64,000 bases of DNA from Niallia sp. XMNu-256 (lineage in GTDB: Bacteria; Bacillota; Bacilli; Bacillales; Cytobacillaceae): the NCBI RefSeq assembly GCF_036670015.1, contig NZ_CP137636.1, forward strand, positions 2,334,501-2,398,500, written 5' to 3'. A program made the translations under genes and the position numbers. How positions within the stretch are numbered: the first letter of the stretch is position 1; every line of letters begins with the position of its first letter. Of the stretch, positions 44,150 through 53,002 are shown in pieces. The notes beneath the pieces were generated by a model, which worked only from the letters and a program-made list of their open reading frames with translations, did not search any database and had not been told where the DNA came from.

Positions 44150-44162
44150 CCTGCTCTCTTTT
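44130..44162. terminator. Terminator after the two-helix membrane protein
   Basis: AAAAGAGAGCAGG and CCTGCTCTCTTTT form a perfect 13-bp stem with a four-base loop; works in both directions. Confidence 0.93.
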
Positions 44163-44200
44163 CATTCACTCGACTCATGTCTGACCGAACACGTGACGAG

Positions 44201-44809
44201 TTACGTCATCCATTGGGGGGGTGTATTTTTATCCCAATAGATGACACCTAACTCATGATGAAGCTGAAAGCCATCATTCGCTAAGTGATAATGAAAGTTA
44301 AATACATACCCTTCCATAGGCGGATGGTCTCTTCGAACATGGAAGCGAATGACATCTTTGTTAGTTCCTATATTTTTAATATGAAAGATTCGTTCAGAAG
44401 TTCCGCCGCTAGGCATTTCACTAATGACTAATTGACTTAAATCTTCCTCGGGATACTGTTCGGCCATTTTTGAAATTACTTTTTCGATATTTGGTAAAAT
44501 GAGTTCTTTAAATTCATCCTCAATGACTGGCTTAATTCTACTACCAAACTTCATAAATGAAGTTTCTTCTGCATACTTAACCATTTCTTGCACAAATCGA
44601 GCTTTTTCAGATATTAGATCATTATCAGATATGGGACCACTTTCAAAAATGGTTTGTTCTTCAACAGGTGATGGTTTCGATTGATAGAGGTCTCTTTTTG
44701 GCTGTTTCTCTTCATCTGGAAAATGAGCCGATAAATCTTGCGGTGTTACTAATCCAAATGTGAGAACGGAAACAAGCACAAGCAGCGACTTGCGAATCCA
44801 TTTAGGCAT
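44201..44809 (-). CDS. ypjP: YpjP-like protein
   Basis: A 202-residue protein with an N-terminal hydrophobic segment that may be a signal peptide (KSLLVLVSVLTFGLVTP) and a conserved C-terminal part ending ELGVIYWDKNTPPQWM, typical of YpjP. In B. subtilis ypjP lies next to thyB and dfrA, as here. Function unknown. Confidence 0.85.
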   Translation of the reverse strand: MPKWIRKSLLVLVSVLTFGLVTPQDLSAHFPDEEKQPKRDLYQSKPSPVEEQTIFESGPISDNDLISEKARFVQEMVKYAEETSFMKFGSRIKPVIEDEFKELILPNIEKVISKMAEQYPEEDLSQLVISEMPSGGTSERIFHIKNIGTNKDVIRFHVRRDHPPMEGYVFNFHYHLANDGFQLHHELGVIYWDKNTPPQWMT

Positions 44810-45039
44810 ACTTCATCATCTCTTTTCTATGTAAAAATCGACAAACCTACTTATTATATCTTCTCTCGAATCAGTTTACTTATTGAAGCAGGTTAATAAT
44901 TAAAATTCATTCTCATTCAATATAGGTTTTTCTAAAAAAGTATAATCTAATTGTACTATAAAATACTAATATACTACGAATAAAACATCTGTTGGTTTCA
45001 TGTTTTTAATTTTTTTTATAAAATCGAGGAGGATTCAGA

Positions 45040-45111
45040 TTGGACTTTTTAATTATGCTATTAGGTTTGTTCATGCTCGGATATTTTGTATGGCTTGCTG
45101 TTTCCGATTAA
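45040..45111 (+). CDS. 23-residue single-helix membrane microprotein
   Basis: A TTG start at 45040 follows GAGGAGG by seven bases and reads MDFLIMLLGLFMLGYFVWLAVSD-stop, a single membrane helix. Size and pattern recall KdpF- or CydS-like subunits that stabilise membrane complexes, but no kdp or cyd genes are near. A terminator follows. The ribosome binding site is the main support. Confidence 0.5.
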   Translation: MDFLIMLLGLFMLGYFVWLAVSD

Positions 45112-45152
45112 AAATGAAGCGACATGCAATAAAATATGATCTGAAAAAAAAA

Positions 45153-45179
45153 TAAAAGAGTGCACGGATGCACTCTTTT
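45153..45179. terminator. Bidirectional terminator before brxA
   Basis: AAAAGAGTGCA and TGCACTCTTTT form a perfect 11-bp stem with a four-base loop. Confidence 0.93.
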
Positions 45180-45184
45180 GTTAT

Positions 45185-45619
45185 TTAGCAGTATTGGGAG
45201 AAAGCCTTTTGTAGATTCATTACAATTGCTTCCATTGATTGACCTTCAATATCATGGCGATGAATAAAGTGAACAACTTCTTTACCTTTTAATAAAGCCA
45301 TAGAAGGTGAGGATGGTGGAATTTCACCAAAATATTCACGCATTTTCGCTGTTGCTTCTTTCTCTTGTCCGGCAAAAACGGTAACAAGGTGATCTGGCTT
45401 CTTCTCACTGTGTACAGCCGCATGATTAGCAGCTGGACGAGCTAAACCAGCAGCACAACCACATACAGAGTTAACGACGACTAATGTCGTCCCTTCCGCT
45501 TTTTCCATATATTGTTCTACGTCTTCAACAGTAAGTAATTCTTGAAATCCTGTTTGAACCAATTCCTCACGCATTGGTTTTACCATTTGTCTCATATATT
45601 CTTCATATGCCATTGACAT
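45185..45619 (-). CDS. brxA: Bacilliredoxin (BrxA/YphP family)
   Basis: A 144-residue thioredoxin-fold protein that removes bacillithiol from mixed disulfides. The active motif is SVCGCAAG (CGC, about Cys53-Cys55), with ARPAANHA following and PPSSPSMALLKG as the cis-proline loop. Position next to ypjP matches B. subtilis. Implies bacillithiol use in this organism. Confidence 0.95.
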   Translation of the reverse strand: MSMAYEEYMRQMVKPMREELVQTGFQELLTVEDVEQYMEKAEGTTLVVVNSVCGCAAGLARPAANHAAVHSEKKPDHLVTVFAGQEKEATAKMREYFGEIPPSSPSMALLKGKEVVHFIHRHDIEGQSMEAIVMNLQKAFSQYC

Positions 45620-45728
45620 AATCTATACCTCCTAAAGGGTCTTTTTAACTGTTAGCATACTATAAACCATCATAAAATATCAATGTTTATCTCCTATTAA
45701 TTGATAAACACTCATATTCCTTCTATAT

Positions 45729-46868
45729 TTATACCGTTTGTTTTCTCATCGCTTCTGGGATATATACACAGAAAGGTTCGCTCTCCATATAATCCCCTGT
45801 TACGGCATATGCCCTTGACCTTGATCCGCCACAGATTCCATTAAATTCACAAACTCCACATTTCCCTTTATATAAATGAGGCTGTCTTAAATCTGTAAAC
45901 ACTTTTGCTTCACGGTATATTTTTGCCAGAGGGGTTTCTCGGACATTTCCAGCAACAATTGGTAACATTCCGCTTGGCATGACATCACCGGTATGAGAAA
46001 TAAAACAAAATCCATTCCCGTCATTAACCCCTTTAGGTGCCCGTTTAAGTCCATCTCTTTTGGAAGCGATATCTGAAGTAATACTGTCTTGATAATGAAT
46101 TTCTCCCTTTTCAATGACATGCTCTCGCATTTTTTCTTGTAAAACAACACGTCGATAATGCTGTGCTGCCGTAGTTTTAATATCGAACGGAGCCGTTTTG
46201 CTTAATTGATATAACCACTTGAATACCTTTTCATGTTCTGCAGGAGTGATGCAGGCATCTAATTGACCTCTTCCTGTAGGTACAAGTAAAAACACATACC
46301 ACATTTTCACTTTTAAATCCGCTACTAATTGAGCCATGTCCTCTAAATACTCATAATTATATCGTGAGATAACGGTGTTGATTTGAAGTGGCATATCGAG
46401 TTCAATTAAATCTTTAATTTTTTCAACAGTTAAATTAAAGGAACCCGATGTTCCACGGAATGCATCGTGGATTTCCGCCCGAGGTGCATCCAAACTAAAA
46501 GCCCAACGCGAAAGACCTACTTCTTTTGCCTTAATCATTTTTTCTTTCGTTACATGAGAGGTGGCACTTGGAGTCATTGAAACCCGCATACCTTTGGACA
46601 CAGCATATTGAGCTAGATCAAATAAATCTTCTCTCAACATACAATCCCCACCAGTAAAAACAAGCATCGGATTATTCATGTCGTGTATTTCAACAATTAG
46701 TTTCATTCCTTCTTCATGGCTTAATTCTCTCGGGTCAGGCAAGAATTGTGCATCTGCTCGACAATGTACACATTTCAATTCACATGCCCTCGTAACCTCC
46801 CAAATGACAATAAAGGGATTCTGATTATAATCAATTATTTTTCTATGAGGATGTGTAATAGGTTGCAT
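45729..46868 (-). CDS. Radical SAM/SPASM-domain protein (TIGR04053-like)
   Basis: A 379-residue iron-sulfur enzyme. The radical SAM cluster motif is CELKCVHCRAD (about 29-36), the SAM-binding region FTGGDC, and the C-terminal SPASM-like cysteines are CGVCEFNGICGG. The form with VPTGRGQ and a FCFISHTGDVMPSG stretch is like the haem-related AhbD/NirJ group and the TIGR04053 family. No peptide precursor or tetrapyrrole gene is adjacent, so the substrate is open. Confidence 0.85.
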   Translation of the reverse strand: MQPITHPHRKIIDYNQNPFIVIWEVTRACELKCVHCRADAQFLPDPRELSHEEGMKLIVEIHDMNNPMLVFTGGDCMLREDLFDLAQYAVSKGMRVSMTPSATSHVTKEKMIKAKEVGLSRWAFSLDAPRAEIHDAFRGTSGSFNLTVEKIKDLIELDMPLQINTVISRYNYEYLEDMAQLVADLKVKMWYVFLLVPTGRGQLDACITPAEHEKVFKWLYQLSKTAPFDIKTTAAQHYRRVVLQEKMREHVIEKGEIHYQDSITSDIASKRDGLKRAPKGVNDGNGFCFISHTGDVMPSGMLPIVAGNVRETPLAKIYREAKVFTDLRQPHLYKGKCGVCEFNGICGGSRSRAYAVTGDYMESEPFCVYIPEAMRKQTV

Positions 46869-47229
46869 AATATCACCAAACTTTTCTATTATTCTATTTG
46901 CTCTATTAAATGTACTTGCTGTTTTGGAAGTTAGCTATTTATAAACAGAAGGTTACGTTGTTCATCGATTAAGAATTTAAATGCATACATACATGGACTA
47001 ATTTTCTCAACACCAAATTTAACAGAGTTTTTCCATTCTTCTTATCTTAAAAGTATAAAGTACGAGTAATGGCTTTAATATGAGAATTATCACATGTTAG
47101 CACGCGAAACATATTCTAAATATTCAATCCTTCATTATGCTTTCTTAGCGACTTTTTTACACTAGGTCAAGAAAAGTATCCATTTATACTAATACAATAA
47201 GGGTGAGGGATATAAAGGAGGGGACGATT
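46869..47229. other. Intergenic stretch, nothing recognised
   Basis: AT-rich region between the radical SAM gene and the chimeric pseudogene. I see no coding frame on either strand, no stable hairpin and no convincing promoter pair; the last 15 bases hold an AGGAGGGG site for the pseudogene. Confidence 0.5.
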
Positions 47230-47739
47230 ATGCAAATTACTGTGGCAGGACTGGTTATGTTGGATTAGTTACAGGCGTATGCTTTGCACAAATGGGGCAT
47301 CTCGTAACTTGTATCGATGTTGATGGAAATAAAATAAAGGCGTTGCAACATGGCCAATCTCCCATTAATGAAGATGAAATGGTGGAAATAGTTTAGCGGA
47401 AACATACAGTGCTTCCGACATATTTGTCTTTCCATCTCGAACAGTAACCTTTGGAAATGTCGTTCTTGAGTCTTTTGCAAGTGGTACTCCTGTATTTGGA
47501 GCTAACTCTGGTGGGGGTAAGCATATTATCCAGTCTGATATTACTGGAATCTTATATGAACCAGGGAATGTCGAACAATTTACATCTGCAATCTCCCAAC
47601 TTTATCCCGTGACGGTCTTAGAAAACAGATGGGGATAGAGGCTAGGGAATATGCCCGATCGCACCGTTGGGATCAAATTTTTGACGCTTTACTTCTATCC
47701 TATCAAGAAGTGACTGCAGAACAAGAGAATAAAAAATAA
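47230..47739 (+). pseudogene. Chimeric relic: UDP-glucose dehydrogenase N-terminus fused to a glycosyltransferase C-terminus
   Basis: A strong AAGGAGGGG site and ATG 47230 start MQITVAG, then after a one-base loss the frame reads GYVGLVTGVCFAQMGHLVTC and IDVDGNKIKAL, a Rossmann start of UDP-glucose 6-dehydrogenase (Ugd/TuaD type). At about 47395 it switches abruptly to ETYSASDIFVFPSRTVTFGN and VVLESFASGTPVFGANSGG, the donor-binding end of a GT4 glycosyltransferase, with another frameshift near 47612 before LRKQMGIEAREYARSHRWDQ and a final stop at 47739. A deletion between two genes of a sugar-polymer cluster followed by decay explains this. Confidence 0.8.
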
Positions 47740-47840
47740 GCCTAACGAATCAGACTGAACACCTGTTCATTCTTTTTATGAAACCTTTCTACCCTCTTTT
47801 CGTATAACAAGTATTATTTTATAAAAGAGGAGTTAAGGCA

Positions 47841-48656
47841 GTGATTGAGTCAAATAAATGGTTACAACAAGAATTAAAGAAAATACAATCATGGGAAACA
47901 GATCAAAGTGACCTTTGGTTTTGGGAGAAGCTTGGCCGCTTACCGTTTAAATTAATTGATAAAGTAACCCCATCTTTTATCCAAAATAAACTGGGAAGTA
48001 TTCTCGATGAGCTTGGTCAATACATTCAAACTGGTGGTAATTATTTGAGTCCGGCTTCCTCCCTTTCTTCCTACTATCCAGAAGATAGTATTCACACCAT
48101 TGAAGAAGCATCCGTATTACCGATTGAAAAAATGGACAAGGCAGTCGAAAAGTTAACAAAAATGAGAAAAAAAGTTGCAACAGTCCAAGGGGCTAGCACT
48201 GGGATTGGCGGCCTTTTTACTATCTCCATTGATATTCCAATCCTACTAGGGTTACAACTAAAAACGTTACAGGATATTGCCTTATGCTACGGTTATGATC
48301 CACAAGATAAAAAGGAACGAATATTTATCGTAAAGTGCTTACAATTTGTTTCTGCAGATATTGTCGGAAAACAGGCGATTCTAAAGCAATTAAGTGGGAT
48401 TGATAATAACCAAAACACTAAACGAGAAGTTCTTTCAGAAATTCAAGGATGGCGTGAGGTTGTCTTTTCCTACCGTGATCAATTTGGCTGGAAAAAGCTA
48501 TTTCAAATGGTTCCAATCGCGGGGTTTATTTTTGGTGCTTTTACAAATCGATCTGCTGTCAATGATATTGCTGAAGCAGGAATGATGCTCTATCGAAAAA
48601 GAAGAATCACTGAAAGACTTTCTAAAGATATCTTAGACGGAACGAATAAAGTTTGA
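47841..48656 (+). CDS. EcsC-family protein
   Basis: A 271-residue protein of the EcsC family (VATVQGASTGIGGLFTISID, IPILLGLQLKTLQDIALCYG, FQMVPIAGFIFGAFTNRSAV). EcsC is linked to an ABC transporter in B. subtilis; paralogues stand alone as here. Start is GTG 47841 after GAGGAGTTAAGGCA. Function unknown. Confidence 0.88.
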   Translation: MIESNKWLQQELKKIQSWETDQSDLWFWEKLGRLPFKLIDKVTPSFIQNKLGSILDELGQYIQTGGNYLSPASSLSSYYPEDSIHTIEEASVLPIEKMDKAVEKLTKMRKKVATVQGASTGIGGLFTISIDIPILLGLQLKTLQDIALCYGYDPQDKKERIFIVKCLQFVSADIVGKQAILKQLSGIDNNQNTKREVLSEIQGWREVVFSYRDQFGWKKLFQMVPIAGFIFGAFTNRSAVNDIAEAGMMLYRKRRITERLSKDILDGTNKV

Positions 48657-48686
48657 GGTCCATTATGTGGATCTCAAGCTTTTTTT
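48653..48686 (+). terminator. Terminator of the ecsC-like gene
   Basis: TTGAGGTCCA and TGGATCTCAA pair around TTATG, followed by CTTTTTTT. Confidence 0.92.
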
Positions 48687-48915
48687 ATCTGCTAATTCTC
48701 CCTCCTCCTTCCTAAGCCTTGTCTACATACACTTTCCTTAATTATTTAAATCCATTATTTCCCATTTGAAATGACAATTTATGAATTAAATTTAGCCAAA
48801 TAACCGCCTGAGCCATCATTTTCCAGCTTTATCGCTGATTTTTTCCACCTGACCCCCCGTCTCTTCCCTGATCCTCACTATTTTGGCTGAATACACATAA
48901 ATTTCAAAATTGTTC
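48687..48915. other. Intergenic stretch upstream of proH, nothing else recognised
   Basis: Pyrimidine-rich on the plus strand, no coding frame and no T-box-like specifier structure seen. Osmotic control elements cannot be read by eye. Confidence 0.5.
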
Positions 48916-48944
48916 TTGTATAAATTTTTTATCATTGTTAGTAT
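48916..48944 (+). promoter_or_regulatory. Promoter of proHJ
   Basis: TTGTAT (48916-48921) and TAGTAT (48939-48944) with a 17-base spacer, 48 bases before the proH ATG. The non-consensus elements fit an osmoregulated sigma-A promoter like that of B. subtilis proHJ. Confidence 0.55.
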
Positions 48945-48991
48945 AGGGACTATGAAAAACAGAACAACATACGAACAAAGGGAGAGGTTGC

Positions 48992-49831
48992 ATGTTAACG
49001 GATAAAAAAGTTTTATTTTTGGGAGCCGGTTCGATGGCTGAAGCTATGATTGCCGGAATGATTAAAGCTAATAAAATACCAATTACTAACATTACAGTAT
49101 CAAACCACAGCAATAAAGAACGATTAGTACAATTAAAAACCACTTATGGAATTAATACAGCACATAGGGAACAACTAAATCTAGAACAAGCTGATATAAT
49201 CGTCCTCGCAATGAAACCAAAGGATGTTGAAAAAGCACTGTACTCCTTTCAACATACCCTGCAACCACACCAAATTGTTCTATCTGTATTAGCTGGAATT
49301 TCAACCTCTTTTATTGAACAACATACAGCTAAGGGGCAACAGGTCATTCGCGTCATGCCGAATACATCGAGTGCGATTGGAGAATCTGCCACCGCAATTT
49401 CCTCAGGAAAGTATACGTCCCAACAAAATATGGAAATAGCTAAAGAATTACTTGCATGCATTGGAGAAGTCTATGTCATTGAAGAAAAGCATATGGATGG
49501 TTTTACCGGATTAGCTGGTAGTGGCCCTGCTTATATTTATTACTTGATGGAACATATGGAGAAAGCCGGGACCCAATTAGGAATCCCCCAACCTATTTCT
49601 CGCGAAATCATAGCACAAACCATACTAGGAGCAGCGAGAATGGTTCAAAAACAAGGTGAGGATCCAGCATCTTTAAGACAAAAGGTCACTTCCCCAAATG
49701 GAACAACTGCTGCTGGACTCCAAGCCCTTGAAGACAATGGCGGTGGAGTTGCAATAACCGAAGCCGTTATCCAAGCATCCGGGCGTTCAAAAAATATGAG
49801 TGAACAGCTGCTAAAAACAATCGTCTCATAA
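48992..49831 (+). CDS. proH: Pyrroline-5-carboxylate reductase
   Basis: Last step of proline synthesis, NAD(P)H-dependent. The 279-residue protein starts with the dinucleotide-binding motif VLFLGAGSMAEAMIAGM and has AMKPKDV, VMPNTSSAIGES and GLAGSGPAYIYYLME. Followed at 84 bases by proJ, the pair that in B. subtilis (proHJ) makes proline as an osmoprotectant; proA is not in the unit. proC is the general name for the enzyme. Confidence 0.94.
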   Translation: MLTDKKVLFLGAGSMAEAMIAGMIKANKIPITNITVSNHSNKERLVQLKTTYGINTAHREQLNLEQADIIVLAMKPKDVEKALYSFQHTLQPHQIVLSVLAGISTSFIEQHTAKGQQVIRVMPNTSSAIGESATAISSGKYTSQQNMEIAKELLACIGEVYVIEEKHMDGFTGLAGSGPAYIYYLMEHMEKAGTQLGIPQPISREIIAQTILGAARMVQKQGEDPASLRQKVTSPNGTTAAGLQALEDNGGGVAITEAVIQASGRSKNMSEQLLKTIVS

Positions 49832-49915
49832 ACCATTAGGGTTATACATTACCCTTTTTACTCTTTAAATAAACTTTGGGCTTTATAGCAAACAGAAATA
49901 TACAGGAGTGATAAA

Positions 49916-51037
49916 ATGAGCTCGGACATAGAGCAAAAACGCATTGTCATTAAAATTGGAAGCAGTTCTTTAACAAGTCGGCATGGAGAAATTAGCCATC
50001 GTAAACTTGAGAAATTAGCATGTGAAGTTGTTACCCTAAAAGATGCCGGGCATGAAGTCGTCCTTGTTTCGTCCGGAGCCGTTGCTGCAGGGTATCGGAA
50101 GCTTGGTTGCTTGGAAAGACCAACAACATTAACTGAAAAACAAGCAGCTGCCTCAATCGGCCAAGGCTTATTAATGGAAACTTATTCAAAGCTCTTTATG
50201 TCAAACGGTTATGTTGCATCCCAAATCTTAATTACAAGAAGTGACTTCTTAGATGAAATTCGCTATAAGAATGTCCGTAATACGTTAAATGTATTATTAA
50301 AAAGGGGCATTATCCCAATTGTCAACGAAAATGATACTGTAACAATTGACCGTCTGAAATTCGGGGATAATGATACCCTATCTGCCAAAGTGGCCAGCAT
50401 TGTCGATGCCGATCAATTGATCATTCTATCTGATATTGATGGTTTGTTTGATGGTCATCCAGGATTAAACAAAAACGCTAAATTAATCCCACAAGTTAAT
50501 CAAATCACTCCTGAAATTGAAGCAGTGGCAGGTGATTCTGATAGTTCAGTTGGTACAGGTGGAATGAGATCGAAAATTGAAGCAGTCAAAATTGCTTTGG
50601 CCTCTGGAATTCCCACTTTTTTGGGGAATGCAAGTAAAGATCAAATTGCTGTTAATGCTCTCTCTGGAAAGGCAAGAGGTACTTATTTTACGATTGAAAA
50701 ACCACAGATCCAGTTAAACCAGAAGAAAAAATGGATTGCCTTCCATTCCCATCCTGAAGGAGAAATTATCATCGATCAAAATGCAAAAGAACGGATGGTA
50801 GATGATCATGTTGATTTGACTCTATCAGGAATTCACGATGTGAAAGGCCCGTTTAATAAAGGTTCAGTCATTCGAATTCTCGATAAATCTGGAAGAAAAA
50901 TTGGCTGTGGGGTGGTTAAAGTTTCTTCAAAGGAATTACAGACATTAAAGAAAAAAGTGGATACCCCTTCTGTTAACAAAACCATCATCGATAGCACAGA
51001 TTTTGTTTGTCACGAGAAAGTTCTTATTACCGTTTAA
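49916..51037 (+). CDS. proJ: Glutamate 5-kinase with PUA domain
   Basis: Phosphorylates glutamate, the first and usually feedback-inhibited step of proline synthesis. The 373-residue protein has the amino-acid kinase domain (about 1-260; IVIKIGSSSLTSRHG, VLVSSGAVAAGYRKLG, GGMRSKIEAVKIA) and a C-terminal PUA domain (about 275-365). ATG 49916 follows AGGAGTGATAAA. In the B. subtilis paralogue ProJ, high-level osmotic synthesis is possible because feedback control is weak; whether this holds here cannot be read off. Confidence 0.94.
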   Translation: MSSDIEQKRIVIKIGSSSLTSRHGEISHRKLEKLACEVVTLKDAGHEVVLVSSGAVAAGYRKLGCLERPTTLTEKQAAASIGQGLLMETYSKLFMSNGYVASQILITRSDFLDEIRYKNVRNTLNVLLKRGIIPIVNENDTVTIDRLKFGDNDTLSAKVASIVDADQLIILSDIDGLFDGHPGLNKNAKLIPQVNQITPEIEAVAGDSDSSVGTGGMRSKIEAVKIALASGIPTFLGNASKDQIAVNALSGKARGTYFTIEKPQIQLNQKKKWIAFHSHPEGEIIIDQNAKERMVDDHVDLTLSGIHDVKGPFNKGSVIRILDKSGRKIGCGVVKVSSKELQTLKKKVDTPSVNKTIIDSTDFVCHEKVLITV

Positions 51038-51242
51038 CATAATAGTCTCTCATTCTATAAGTGGTGAGATTAAAAACAAGGTAATGATGAAGAAACCATA
51101 CGATTAAATGGGGGCGGGATAGTGACAACCATTCATTATTCATTTCCGCCGCCCCTTCTTCTAAATAAATATCGGAATTTTTTGAAGAATTAACAAATCC
51201 ATGTATCATATTATTCATAAAAATTTTAAAAGGAGAGATTAG

Positions 51243-52724
51243 ATGGGTATAGGAGTTTATATTTCTTTAGCAATCTATTTTATTGGGATGTTGTTGATTG
51301 GGTATTACGCCTATAAGAAATCAACCGACAATATTGAAGGGTACATGTTAGGTGGACGTGGTTTAGGACCTGCTGTAACCGCTCTTTCCGCTGGAGCATC
51401 AGATATGAGTGGCTGGATGCTTATGGGCTTGCCAGGAGCGATGTATATAACCGGTATGTCGAGTATATGGCTTGCTGTTGGATTAACTTTGGGGGCTTAT
51501 TTAAACTATATCCTTGTCGCACCGCGATTAAGAACGTATACAAAAGTAGCAAACAATTCCATTACGATCCCCGATTTCTTCGAAAACCGTTTTAAAAATA
51601 ACGCTAAAATCCTTCGGTTTGTTTCTGCTATTGTCATTATTATCTTTTTTACACTTTACACATCAGCAGGTATGGTCTCAGGCGGTGTACTTTTTGATTC
51701 TGCCTTTGGCTTAGATTATAAATTAGGTTTATTTATTACAGGTGGTGTTGTTGTAGCCTATACGCTATTCGGTGGATTTTTAGCCGTTAGTTTAACGGAT
51801 TTTGTTCAAGGAATTATAATGTTTGTAGCTCTCGTCTTGGTACCCATTGTCGGTTTTACCGATTTAGGTGGGATACAACCTACCTTTGATGTGATTCGTG
51901 CAATCGATCCTACTTTGCTCGACTTCTTCAAAGGTACAACGGTAATTGGGATTATCTCATTATTGGCATGGGGCTTGGGCTATTTTGGACAGCCACATAT
52001 CATCGTTCGTTTTATGGCTATTACCTCAGTAAGAGAGTTAAAGCCAGCACGTCGTATTGGTATGGGCTGGATGATCATTTCAATCATTGGTGCCATGTCT
52101 GTCGGGCTTGTTGGAATTGCCTATGTTAATCAAACAGGTGTTACACTCGAGGATCCAGAAACAGTGTTTATTATGTTCTCAAATATATTATTCCACCCGT
52201 TAATTACCGGCTTCTTACTTTCAGCGATATTAGCCGCGATTATGAGTACGATTTCTTCTCAACTTCTCGTAACCTCTAGTGCATTAACAGAAGATATTTA
52301 TAAAACTTTCTTTAAACGGGATGCTACAGATAAACAACTTGTTCGAATTGGTCGTTTAACGGTACTGCTAGTTTCGATCGTAGCTATTCTCTTATCCTTA
52401 ACTCCAAATAATACGATTCTTAATTTAGTTGGGTACGCATGGGCAGGATTTGGTTCAGCATTTGGTCCAGCGATTCTATTAAGCTTATATTGGAAACGTA
52501 TGAACGTCTGGGGGGCGCTTTCAGGAATTATTATCGGTGCAGTCACGGTGATCATTTGGATCAGTAATGAAGCTCTTAAAGGGTTTATGTATGAAATGAT
52601 TCCTGGCTTTATCTTGTCATTCTTAGCGATTATCATAGTTAGTAAATTAACGGCTAAACCTTCAACAGAGATCGAGACAGAGTTTAATAAAATGAAAGAA
52701 ACTTTGAAGGCGGAGCTAAAATAA
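51243..52724 (+). CDS. putP: Sodium/proline symporter (PutP/OpuE family)
   Basis: A 493-residue solute:sodium symporter with about 13 helices. It begins YISLAIYFIGMLLIGYYAY and has the conserved GGRGLGPAVTALSAGASDMS stretch, ending with SLYWKRMNVWGALSGIIIG and a short tail. The location after proHJ suggests the osmotic OpuE-type transporter, but rocD/rocA on the other side fit catabolic PutP; sequence alone does not decide. A strong hairpin terminator and then repeat copy B follow. Confidence 0.92.
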   Translation: MGIGVYISLAIYFIGMLLIGYYAYKKSTDNIEGYMLGGRGLGPAVTALSAGASDMSGWMLMGLPGAMYITGMSSIWLAVGLTLGAYLNYILVAPRLRTYTKVANNSITIPDFFENRFKNNAKILRFVSAIVIIIFFTLYTSAGMVSGGVLFDSAFGLDYKLGLFITGGVVVAYTLFGGFLAVSLTDFVQGIIMFVALVLVPIVGFTDLGGIQPTFDVIRAIDPTLLDFFKGTTVIGIISLLAWGLGYFGQPHIIVRFMAITSVRELKPARRIGMGWMIISIIGAMSVGLVGIAYVNQTGVTLEDPETVFIMFSNILFHPLITGFLLSAILAAIMSTISSQLLVTSSALTEDIYKTFFKRDATDKQLVRIGRLTVLLVSIVAILLSLTPNNTILNLVGYAWAGFGSAFGPAILLSLYWKRMNVWGALSGIIIGAVTVIIWISNEALKGFMYEMIPGFILSFLAIIIVSKLTAKPSTEIETEFNKMKETLKAELK

Positions 52725-52738
52725 TATTTATATCTGTA

Positions 52739-52782
52739 AAAAAACGGATTTATCTCCTCTTCTGGATTTAAATCCGTTTTTC
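52739..52782 (+). terminator. Terminator of the proline symporter gene
   Basis: AAAACGGATTTA and TAAATCCGTTTT form a perfect 12-bp stem, followed by TC-rich sequence. Confidence 0.92.
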
Positions 52783-52794
52783 TTATGCACAAAT

Positions 52795-52996
52795 TTTATC
52801 AGGCTTAACAGGTAATAAGACCCCCTAAAATCGTGAGTTCAATTATAGAAGATAGGGGCGGAATTAATTGCCCGTTAAACTCCTCGAGAGTTGAACACAG
52901 ATTAAATATGCCTATGGCAACGCCCTCGTGACCAGCAAGATGCGGCTTCGAACTTTCCATCAGCGGAGGATATAGGAACTCCCCCGCTGATGGAAG
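52795..52996 (+). repeat. Structured ~200-nt element, copy B (HEARO/omega-RNA-like)
   Basis: Same element as 5366-5566. It starts TTTATCAGGCTTAAC, pairs CTTAACAGGTAAT (52804-52816) with ATTGCCCGTTAA (52867-52878), and keeps GAAGATAGG, CCTATGGCA and CGTGACCAGCA. It ends with a 15-bp hairpin from CCATCAGCGG (52957) to CCGCTGATGG (52993). It starts 13 bases after the symporter terminator on the same strand and ends seven bases before the convergent rocD stop. No ORF. Confidence 0.75.
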
Positions 52997-53002
52997 TACC
53001 AC

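Noticed and set aside
44880-44930. Fur box in the ypjP-brxA region (GAATGAGAATGAATTTT)
   Set aside because: Match to the 7-1-7 consensus is poor and no iron-transport gene is adjacent.
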